DNA of 5,476 bases from an uncultured Oxalobacteraceae bacterium (GTDB taxonomy: Bacteria > Pseudomonadota > Gammaproteobacteria > Burkholderiales > Burkholderiaceae), in assembly GCA_946479255.1 (NCBI GenBank), contig CAMLFK010000313.1, forward strand, positions 1-5,476, written 5' to 3'. The notes below the pieces were generated by a model that saw only the letters and a list, made by a program, of their open reading frames with translations, did not search any database and was not told where the DNA came from. Shown here in pieces: positions 1 to 5,201 of this stretch. The translations under genes and the position numbers were made by a program. Every line of letters begins with the position of its first letter. Position 1 is the stretch's first letter.

Positions 1-199
1 CATCGATGCCCAGGGCGTGATTGAAGTAGCGGATGGTCGGCAGCGTCGCTTCGCCGACGCCGACGGTGCCGATCTCGGCCGACTCGACCAGCACGATCTC
101 GCAGCGCCCGCCCAGCTTGAGCGCCAGCGGCGCCGCCGTCATCCAGCCGGCGGTACCGCCGCCGACGATGACGATTTTTCGGATTCGTTGATCGGACAT
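1..199 (-). CDS. Flavin-dependent tryptophan-type halogenase, N-terminal fragment
   Basis: Only the first 66 residues are present; the gene continues beyond the left edge. The protein opens [20 protein letters not shown], which contains the GxGxxG-type FAD-binding motif of flavin-dependent halogenases (GGGTAGWM, residues 13-20). A second family hallmark, [11 protein letters not shown], follows at about residues 48-58. Members use FADH2 from a separate flavin reductase plus O2 and halide to form HOCl or HOBr, which a conserved lysine (about residue 79 in PrnA/RebH) delivers to the substrate. That lysine and the WxWxIP motif lie outside the window, so activity cannot be judged. The ATG at 199 is preceded by a modest purine-rich stretch (GAGAAAG); the earlier in-frame ATG at 214-216 reaches a TGA within four codons, which supports this start. 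It lies 107 bp after the TonB receptor on the same strand. Halogenase-like genes often neighbour TonB receptors in Xanthomonas and Caulobacter relatives, so free tryptophan need not be the substrate. Confidence 0.9.
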   Translation of the reverse strand, partial: MSDQRIRKIVIVGGGTAGWMTAAPLALKLGGRCEIVLVESAEIGTVGVGEATLPTIRYFNHALGID

Positions 200-222
200 G
201 GGTGTCACTTTCTCATAATGTG

Positions 223-242
223 CCTTGCCGCCTCCGGCAAGG
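223..242 (-). other. Perfect 8-bp hairpin upstream of the halogenase start
   Basis: Arms 223-230 and 235-242 (CCTTGCCG / CGGCAAGG) are exactly complementary, with a 4-base loop. On the minus strand the loop and adjoining base read GGAGG, a Shine-Dalgarno-like core. It lies about 30 nt upstream of the halogenase ATG, too far to be its normal ribosome site. There is no T-run after it, so it is not a standard terminator. It could be an mRNA-stability or translation-control hairpin, or chance in GC-rich DNA. Confidence 0.35.
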
Positions 243-266
243 ACTTGGTCGATCGTGTCGGAGGCG

Positions 267-293
267 GGGGCGGCCCCGGTCGGGGGCCGCCCC
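267..293 (-). terminator. Strong GC hairpin after the TonB receptor gene (candidate terminator or attenuator)
   Basis: Arms 267-277 and 283-293 (GGGGCGGCCCC / GGGGCCGCCCC) form a perfect 11-bp, all-G/C stem with a 5-nt loop. The hairpin begins 13 nt after the receptor's stop codon, the usual place for a 3'-end structure. No T-tract follows in the minus-strand direction, so it is not a canonical Rho-independent terminator. It may act as a partial terminator or a 3'-end stabiliser that makes receptor mRNA more abundant than halogenase mRNA. The stem is directly seen; the role is inferred. Confidence 0.4.
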
Positions 294-306
294 GTCACTG
301 CTTAGC

Positions 307-3300
307 TTAGAACTGGTAGCGCAGCGTCAGGCGGTAGCTGCGGCCGTACTGGAACCAGGCGCGGCCCATCGTGCCGATCCCCTGCTGCTGGGTCTGACGA
401 ACCACCTTGTCTTGCAGATTGTTCGCCGAGAAGCTGCCCGACAGGTTCTGGCCGAAGCGGTAGTCCAGGCCGAAGTCCAGCTGACCGGTCGCTTCCTGCC
501 AGGTCGGCAGGCCGAAGCCCACGTCCCGGGCGCCCGCGCGCGACGGATCGGCGCTGGTGGCATCCTCGCCCTGGGTGCCGTTCACGTTCACGCCCTGCAG
601 GAAGCGGCTGCGCCAGCTGTAGGCCAGGCGCGACGACAACGGACCCTGGTCGTACATGAATTGCAGGTTGTAGCTGTTGCGCGACAGGTACATCAGCGGC
701 AGCGACTTGAACGGCAGACCGTTGGTGTCGCAGCCGAACAGGTTCAGCGAGCTGTTGTTGAACGAGCCCTTCGACGGGCAGTACGTCAGGTCGAAGGGAT
801 GGTGCAGCTCCTGCTTGCTCTTGATGTGGGTGTAGTTGGCCGAGATGCCGAAGCCATTGGCCCACTGCGGCAACCAGTCGCGCAAACCGGGCACGTTGTT
901 GAAGTAGGTCTGTCCTGCCAGCTCCAGGCCGGCCACCGAGCCGTCCGAGACGTTATCCTTCTGCTGGATCAGGAAGGTATGCGCGTTGCCATTGAGGTCA
1001 TTGTACTCGTGCGTGATGGCCGAGTTCATCATGATGTCGCGCACCTTCTTGTAGAACAGGGTGCCCGTCAGCGAGCTGCCGTTGCCTGGGTACCACTCGA
1101 GCGACACGTCATAGCTGTCGGCGCGGGTCGGCTTGAGCTTGATGTTGCCCTTGTCCCAGCCCCTGTAACTCACGCTCGCCGGCGTATCACCGCTGGCGGG
1201 GACGTACGACTGGCTGAGCTCGACGTACGAGACCAGGTCGTTAAAGCCGGGCCGGTAGATCGACTTGGCGAAGGCGAAGCGCGTCTGCAGATTGGGCGCC
1301 AGTTCCATTTTCAGGTTCAGGCTCGGCAGCACGTTGACGAAGCTGTGCTCGCCTTCGATCGGCGCGTCGACTTTACCGAATTGTGGAAGGGCGGGCGAGG
1401 TTTTGTCGTCGTACTTCGGATCGAACACTGTGTGGCCATGCGACTGCGCCTTGGTGTGCACCAGGCGTACGCCGATGTTACCTTCGACCGGGTAGCGCAG
1501 TTCGTCCCAGCCGAAACGGGTCATCAGGTAGGCGGAATGGGTCTTTTCTTCGTTGCTGAAGCTCCGGCTCGGGTCGCCGTCGTAGACCAGCGGTTCCCAG
1601 TCCTTGCCCTGATCCGAGCAGTCCTTGGTCAGGCCGAAGTGCTGGGCACCGTCCAGGCACTGGTTCAGCAGGAACTGCCCCGCCTGCGCGTAGGCACCAG
1701 GATAGTCCCTGACCGTGGCCATGGACGGCACCACCAGCGCCGCCGGCGCCGGGACCTTGCCGTTGAAGAAGTTATTGTATTGGAACAGCGTGGTTGGGAG
1801 CAGGGCCCCGTTCGCCGGATCTTTCAGGAAGGCGTAGCGGGCGGTCGGCTGCCAGCCACCTGCGTCGCCCCAGGTAGGCAGGGTACCCGGCCTTTTGGTC
1901 TGGGCGACCTCCCATGACCTGGCCGTGTTGTACCAGGACGAGCCGGCGGCCTTAGTGGTGCGGGACTTGCGCTCGGTCGCGCGCACGCCGAAACGCACGT
2001 CGCGCAGCACCGGATGGTCGAAGCGGTAGCGCGCGTCGGCCTTCCAGGCGTACAGATCGCCGTCCGACTCCTCCATGTTCGGCGCAAACGTGACCGGGAA
2101 GAAATTGCCCGAATCGGCCAGGAACTTGGTCGCCGCTTCGTCGAAGGTGATGGTGGCCGGGTTGCGGCTCACGTCGACGTTCATGCTCGGCACGAAGGTG
2201 CCCAAGGTGATGTTGCGGCGCGTGAAGTCGGCGCTGGAGTGCACCCACTGCAGGTCGTTCTGGATCGACAGGCGATCGTTGACGACCCACTTGAGGTTCC
2301 AGGCGATTTCGCGGGTCGCCGAACGGTTGCGCTGGTCTGTGGCGTTATTAAAGAATTGAATGCCGCCCTCGGCGAAGGTGTTCGCGCCACGGCCCAAGGG
2401 ATAGGTGTACTTTGCCGACTGCAGGATGTTATTGGCGTCGAACACCGGGTCGATCAGCCTGGTCTTGTAGGTGTCCTCCACTGCGGTGTACAGGGCGTGC
2501 TCGTTGCCTTTGATCTTGTAGGAAGAGTTAAATACCGTCAACGCGGATTCCACGCCATTCTTTTTCCACTGCAGCGCGCCATACTGACCGACGCGATTGG
2601 TCGTGTACTCGTTGGTGCGATAGGATGCCGTCTTGGGCACCCAGAAAGTCTGGCCCTCGACGATGTCGGTGCGCGGGTAGTAAGGGTCTATCTGGATCGA
2701 GTCGTTTTGCTCGTTGTTCTGGTTGGCCGACAGATCCAGCAGCACGCCCCACTGGCCCATGCTGTTGGTCCAGCGTTTCGAGGCCAGGGCGGACATTGCC
2801 GGCGAGGTTTTCCCGCTCATCGCGCTGTAATTGGCGTAGGTCGAGATGGCGAACTTGTCGCCCTTGTAGTCGAACGGCAGCGCGGTGCGCAGGTCGACCT
2901 GGCCGCTGACGCCGCCCTCGATCAGTTCGGCCGGCGGATTCTTGTGCACCATCACGGCCGACATCAGCTCGGGCGGCACGTCACCCCAGCTCAGCTCGCG
3001 CGCCCCACCGCCGGCCGAGAACGCCTCGCGGCCGTTCAGCGTGGACGAGCCCCAGGTCAGGCCGCGCACCGAGATGCCCGAACCTTCGACCATGAAGTGC
3101 TCCGGGTCGCCGCGGCCGTTGCGGTCGATGGTCACCCCGACCACGCGCTGCAGCACTTCGGTGATCGACTTGTCCGGCAGCTTGCCGGCCTCCTCGGCGA
3201 CGACGCCGTCGATGATCTCTTCCGCGTTCTGCTTGAGCTTGGCGGCCGACTGCAGCGCCGCGCGCTGGCCCGTCACCACGATGGTGGTGACTTCCTTGTC

Positions 3301-3408
3301 GGCGCCCGCTGGCGCCGGTGCGGTCTGCGCGAACGCGGCGCCGCCGCAAATGAGCGCCGCCTGTGCCACGGCGGCGGACAGCGTGGTTTTTTTGAATTGT
3401 CTCTTCAT
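307..3408 (-). CDS. TonB-dependent receptor, Xanthomonas/Caulobacter carbohydrate-uptake type
   Basis: A 1033-residue outer-membrane active transporter, powered by TonB-ExbB-ExbD, of the large TonB-Xanth-Caul type often linked to glycan uptake. Residues 1-27 form a signal peptide (basic MKRQFKK, hydrophobic core, AFA cleavage before Q28). A TonB box, TTIVVTG, sits at 41-47; there is too little room before it for an STN signalling domain, so it is a plain transporter rather than a FecA-like signaller. The plug spans about 55-180, with ITEVLQRVVGVTIDR (82-96), ISVRGL (112-117) and EGGVSGQVDLRT (164-175). The rest is a beta-barrel ending in aromatic-rich strands and a C-terminal Phe (RLTLRYQF), the outer-membrane assembly signal. 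Two Cys pairs (C584/C597 and C877/C893) lie in probable extracellular loops. It follows the lipoprotein gene by 87 bp, probably in one transcript. The ribosome site before ATG 3408 is weak (AAAAGAG). The substrate is not readable from sequence; the GH97 neighbour suggests an alpha-linked oligosaccharide. Confidence 0.95.
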   Translation of the reverse strand: MKRQFKKTTLSAAVAQAALICGGAAFAQTAPAPAGADKEVTTIVVTGQRAALQSAAKLKQNAEEIIDGVVAEEAGKLPDKSITEVLQRVVGVTIDRNGRGDPEHFMVEGSGISVRGLTWGSSTLNGREAFSAGGGARELSWGDVPPELMSAVMVHKNPPAELIEGGVSGQVDLRTALPFDYKGDKFAISTYANYSAMSGKTSPAMSALASKRWTNSMGQWGVLLDLSANQNNEQNDSIQIDPYYPRTDIVEGQTFWVPKTASYRTNEYTTNRVGQYGALQWKKNGVESALTVFNSSYKIKGNEHALYTAVEDTYKTRLIDPVFDANNILQSAKYTYPLGRGANTFAEGGIQFFNNATDQRNRSATREIAWNLKWVVNDRLSIQNDLQWVHSSADFTRRNITLGTFVPSMNVDVSRNPATITFDEAATKFLADSGNFFPVTFAPNMEESDGDLYAWKADARYRFDHPVLRDVRFGVRATERKSRTTKAAGSSWYNTARSWEVAQTKRPGTLPTWGDAGGWQPTARYAFLKDPANGALLPTTLFQYNNFFNGKVPAPAALVVPSMATVRDYPGAYAQAGQFLLNQCLDGAQHFGLTKDCSDQGKDWEPLVYDGDPSRSFSNEEKTHSAYLMTRFGWDELRYPVEGNIGVRLVHTKAQSHGHTVFDPKYDDKTSPALPQFGKVDAPIEGEHSFVNVLPSLNLKMELAPNLQTRFAFAKSIYRPGFNDLVSYVELSQSYVPASGDTPASVSYRGWDKGNIKLKPTRADSYDVSLEWYPGNGSSLTGTLFYKKVRDIMMNSAITHEYNDLNGNAHTFLIQQKDNVSDGSVAGLELAGQTYFNNVPGLRDWLPQWANGFGISANYTHIKSKQELHHPFDLTYCPSKGSFNNSSLNLFGCDTNGLPFKSLPLMYLSRNSYNLQFMYDQGPLSSRLAYSWRSRFLQGVNVNGTQGEDATSADPSRAGARDVGFGLPTWQEATGQLDFGLDYRFGQNLSGSFSANNLQDKVVRQTQQQGIGTMGRAWFQYGRSYRLTLRYQF

Positions 3409-3443
3409 TTCATCATCTCTTTTCTAGAACGAATCTCGAATGC

Positions 3444-3468
3444 CCACGCGCGCGCTGCGGCGGCGTGG
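3444..3468 (-). other. Short hairpin in the lipoprotein-receptor spacer
   Basis: Arms 3444-3449 (CCACGC) and 3463-3468 (GCGTGG) pair perfectly over 6 bp around a GC-rich 13-nt loop that can pair further within itself. It lies in the 87-bp gap between the lipoprotein stop and the receptor ATG. No T-run follows, so termination is unlikely and the two genes are probably co-transcribed. A short stem like this is only weakly above chance at this GC content. Confidence 0.2.
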
Positions 3469-3495
3469 ACGTAGTACTGGCCTGGCGATGCCGGC

Positions 3496-4785
3496 TTACT
3501 GGAAGGTGACCGGGCCTTTGATGGTGATCGTGTTCGGATAGCCCGGGCTGGTGGGAGAAGCGCCCGCCTCTGTCGTGTTCAAGTTCGGCGCGAACACCTT
3601 GAGCATCACGATCGGATGGTTGGCCAGCTCGGTTGCCAAATTGAGGTCCTTCAGGTCACACGACTTGTCGAAGGCCTTGAATTCGCTCAGCGGAACTTCA
3701 AACGTGGTGAGCTCGGTCGTAAACATCGGGAGCAGCGCCATCGGGGCGACGTTGCAGTTGTTGTTGAAATGGCCCAGTACCAGCGCCACAGCGATCTTAC
3801 CGTTGCCGGCCTTGATCGCCTCGGCGTTCTGGGCCACCGTGATCCTCATCGTGGCCTGGTTACTCACCCGCAGGCCTTCAGTGGTGTTGCCGCTGCCGTT
3901 GAGGTTCACGCCGGGGATCCGCAGGTCGAAGCCGAAGTAGCCGCCGATATAGCCGTCATTGTTCTTCGGATACTTGGGGTCATTGGGTTGGAGCACGTAC
4001 TTCCAGGTGAAGCTGCCGTCCGCCGCATTGAAACTCGCAGTACACCAGTCCGGATCCGTGCAACCGGACCAGCCGTTCACAAGGTTACTGCCGGCCCAGG
4101 GCACAATGGCACCGCCTTCGATGCTCTCGCTGACCGATTTGATGCCGCTCATGACGGTGAGCACCTCCGGTTTGTCGTCGCCCACGACGAAGGTGACCGA
4201 CGCAGTTCCCGGGGCGTAGTTGTCGTTGCCTGCCTGCGAGGCGGCGATCGTGCAGCTGCCCTTGGAGACCAGCGTCAACGTGGTGCCGCTGGCGGTGCAG
4301 ACCAGCGGCGTGGTCGAGGCGAAGCTCACCGGCCCGCCCGACTCGGAGGTCGCAAGCAGCGGCGCCGGGGTCTCGGTGATCGACTGGAAGCCGGGCGAGG
4401 GGAAGCTGACAAACTGCGTATGCTTGAGCACGTTGAACACCTGTCGCGCCGAAGCCGGCATGTAGGTGCTGTCGCCGGCCTGGGTGGCCGTGACCGAGCA
4501 TCCGCCCGGCTTGAGCACCACCAGATTGACGCCATCGATAGCGCAGATGTCCGGCGTGTTCGATTTGAACGTGACCGGCAGCCCGGTCGATGCGGTCGCC
4601 AGCAGCGGTGCGGGCGGCGTCAACAGACGGCGCTCCCCCGGGAAAGCAAAATCGACCGACTGGGCCCGGTTGCCCGTCGCGCCCTCGCCCTCGCCACCAC
4701 CACTGCCACCGCCACATGCGCTCAGCAAGGTGGCGCAGGCCAGGCCGACAGCCGTAAGCTGGAATCTCATTTTTTGTCCCCTCAT
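3496..4785 (-). CDS. Outer-membrane lipoprotein with two Ig-like repeats, putative glycan-binding partner of the TonB receptor
   Basis: A 429-residue predicted lipoprotein. The signal peptide ends in a clear lipobox, LSAC (21-24), with Cys24 as the lipidated residue. Gly follows the Cys, with no Asp at +2 to retain it in the inner membrane. A glycine-rich linker (25-40) would hold the rest away from the membrane. Residues ~43-120 and ~125-201 are two similar beta-rich Ig-like modules, each with a Cys pair 15 residues apart (C81/C96, C163/C178). Residues ~205-429 form one aromatic- and Asn-rich domain that I do not recognise; it ends TITIKGPVTFQ and holds C242/C248 and C344/C376. Its place between a GH97 gene and a TonB receptor suggests a role like SusE/SusF, holding glycan at the cell surface; this is inference. 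Two starts are possible: ATG 4785 (AAGGA 10 nt upstream) or ATG 4770 (AGGGG 7 nt upstream, giving MRFQLTAVGL). Both keep the lipobox. Confidence 0.85.
   Translation of the reverse strand: MRGQKMRFQLTAVGLACATLLSACGGGSGGGEGEGATGNRAQSVDFAFPGERRLLTPPAPLLATASTGLPVTFKSNTPDICAIDGVNLVVLKPGGCSVTATQAGDSTYMPASARQVFNVLKHTQFVSFPSPGFQSITETPAPLLATSESGGPVSFASTTPLVCTASGTTLTLVSKGSCTIAASQAGNDNYAPGTASVTFVVGDDKPEVLTVMSGIKSVSESIEGGAIVPWAGSNLVNGWSGCTDPDWCTASFNAADGSFTWKYVLQPNDPKYPKNNDGYIGGYFGFDLRIPGVNLNGSGNTTEGLRVSNQATMRITVAQNAEAIKAGNGKIAVALVLGHFNNNCNVAPMALLPMFTTELTTFEVPLSEFKAFDKSCDLKDLNLATELANHPIVMLKVFAPNLNTTEAGASPTSPGYPNTITIKGPVTFQ
4204..4608 (-). repeat. Two tandem Ig-like protein modules within the lipoprotein
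   Basis: The cores 4450-4608 (residues 60-112) and 4204-4362 (residues 142-194) align without gaps over 53 residues, with 23 identical by eye (about 43%) and a period of 82 residues. Shared landmarks are PLLAT, a G-x-PV-x-F strand, TP followed by Cys, G-x-C 15 residues later, QAG and Y-x-P. This pattern matches the short Ig-like/MBG-type modules common in bacterial surface proteins. The divergence suggests an old duplication, so the pair should not recombine readily at DNA level. Confidence 0.75.
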
Positions 4786-4800
4786 GATTTATAGTTCCTT
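4778..4800 (-). promoter_or_regulatory. Two alternative ribosome binding sites for the lipoprotein gene
   Basis: On the minus strand AAGGA occupies 4800-4796, 10 nt before ATG 4785. AGGGG occupies 4782-4778, 7 nt before the in-frame ATG 4770. AAGGA matches the anti-Shine-Dalgarno sequence better; AGGGG has the better spacing. Sequence alone does not settle the start, and the mature lipoprotein is the same either way. Confidence 0.45.
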
Positions 4801-4940
4801 TCTATTGCGTTTGCTTGAATTGCTCGCCACCGGCTACGCCGATGACTAGGAAAGATTGTTCCCTGCCCTGCTGTCGCGTTTGCGGCATGGACGATGGTCC
4901 TGGTCAAGGATGGATGGACCGGCGTCGCCTCGTTATTGTT

Positions 4941-4969
4941 ATGAAAACGTTTTCAATAACACATGACAA
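4941..4969 (-). promoter_or_regulatory. Candidate sigma70 promoter for the lipoprotein-receptor-halogenase unit
   Basis: On the minus strand TTGTCA (4969-4964) resembles the -35 consensus TTGACA at 4-5 of 6 positions by eye. It is followed, after exactly 17 bp, by TTTCAT (4946-4941), which matches the -10 consensus at 4 of 6. Initiation would fall near 4934, about 150 nt upstream of the lipoprotein ATG. The LacI-type palindrome covers the -10 and most of the spacer, as expected for repression by blocking polymerase. The -10 is weak, so the exact hexamers are uncertain. Confidence 0.4.
4942..4955. promoter_or_regulatory. LacI-family operator palindrome TGAAAACGTTTTCA
   Basis: A perfect 14-bp palindrome with a central CG, the signature of LacI/GalR-family operators (compare the CcpA cre consensus TGWAARCGYTWNCA and the sugar regulators of proteobacterial TonB-receptor loci). 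The flanks continue the symmetry imperfectly (TTA on one side, ATAA on the other). It overlaps the predicted promoter of the lipoprotein gene, so a sugar-responsive repressor probably controls the lipoprotein, receptor and perhaps halogenase genes. No LacI-family gene is inside the window; it may lie nearby. Confidence 0.7.
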
Positions 4970-4994
4970 ATAAGGCGGGCATAGAAGGGGCAGC

Positions 4995-5013
4995 GCGGGC
5001 AGCTTGCTGCCGC
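4995..5013 (-). other. Bulged GC hairpin between the GH97 gene and the promoter
   Basis: Arms 4995-5003 and 5006-5013 pair as GCGGCAGC with GCTGCCCGC, leaving one bulged base and a very short central turn. In the minus direction a pyrimidine-rich stretch (CCCCTTCT) follows shortly, but there is no real T-run. It could be a weak terminator isolating the GH97 transcript from the next promoter, or chance. Confidence 0.2.
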
Positions 5014-5103
5014 ATTCAATGAGTTTGAGTTGTACGTCTTGTCTCCCTGCTTTTATGGTCGATACCGGTCAATCAGCTGCTTCGATGGCGCTGTATTGCG
5101 TTT

Positions 5104-5131
5104 GATTGTTCCTCATATACCAAGAACAATC
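5104..5131. repeat. Inverted repeat GATTGTTC / GAACAATC
   Basis: Perfect 8-bp arms at 5104-5111 and 5124-5131 are separated by 12 bp of AT-rich sequence. Their geometry (two half-sites in opposite orientation with centres two helical turns apart) would suit a dimeric DNA-binding protein better than a tight RNA hairpin. It lies upstream of the predicted promoter. The function is not known. Confidence 0.35.
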
Positions 5132-5153
5132 GGACCTGCTGCGCCGCTTTCAT

Positions 5154-5189
5154 CCTTCCTGTTGCCATCGCATCAGCACAACAGGAAGG
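5154..5189 (-). terminator. 11-bp inverted repeat just after the GH97 stop (candidate terminator)
   Basis: Arms 5154-5164 (CCTTCCTGTTG) and 5179-5189 (CAACAGGAAGG) are perfectly complementary around a 14-nt loop. The structure begins 12 nt after the GH97 stop codon. An 11-bp perfect stem here is unlikely to be chance. No T-tract follows (ATGAAAGC), so it is either a non-canonical terminator, an mRNA 3'-end stabiliser or a protein-binding dyad. Confidence 0.45.
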
Positions 5190-5201
5190 CCGGCCAGTTG
5201 G

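Larger units (their letters stand above)
4803..5108. repeat. Direct repeat TATTGCGTTTG(C/A)TTG, two copies plus a weaker third
   Basis: Copies at 4803-4817 and 5094-5108 match at 14 of 15 positions, with 11 consecutive identical bases. A weaker copy shares GCGTTTG at 4876-4882. Read on the minus strand the core is CAAACGC. One copy lies just before the lipoprotein ribosome site, and the other overlaps the inverted repeat at 5104-5131. An exact 11-mer twice in 416 bp is unlikely by chance (about 2% by a simple estimate). The function is unknown. Confidence 0.4.
4786..5201. other. 416-bp regulatory intergenic region
   Basis: No credible gene lies between the GH97 stop and the lipoprotein start; the open frames here have no recognisable protein character. 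The region is more AT-rich than the flanking genes in parts (around 4930-4975 and 5095-5130). It holds three inverted repeats, a near-identical direct repeat, and a LacI-type palindrome over a promoter-like sequence. It probably separates the GH97 transcription unit from the lipoprotein-receptor-halogenase unit. A start near 4934 would give the latter an untranslated leader of about 150 nt, in which I see no recognised riboswitch. Confidence 0.6.

Noticed and set aside
202..1917. Long plus-strand open frame (571 codons) opposite the receptor gene
   Set aside because: It is the antisense shadow of the receptor: low-complexity Arg/Val/Ala-rich translation, no domain, and the minus-strand frame has clear signal peptide, plug and barrel features.
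3387..3393. A7 tract in codons 6-8 of the receptor (possible slippage or phase variation)
   Set aside because: Seven bases is short for phase variation, and the register does not fit a -1 slippery heptamer; it simply encodes Lys-Lys in the signal peptide.
3406..3417. ATG ATG AAA TGA minigene overlapping the receptor start
   Set aside because: A three-codon frame in the ribosome-site region is probably chance; nothing supports its translation.
2014..3474. Plus-strand open frame of 486 codons
   Set aside because: Antisense to the receptor's N-terminal half; the translation has no family character and is explained by GC-rich codon bias on the opposite strand.
3616..4794. Plus-strand open frame of 392 codons opposite the lipoprotein
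   Set aside because: Shadow frame, Arg/Gly/His-rich with no domain; the minus strand carries a lipobox and repeated modules.
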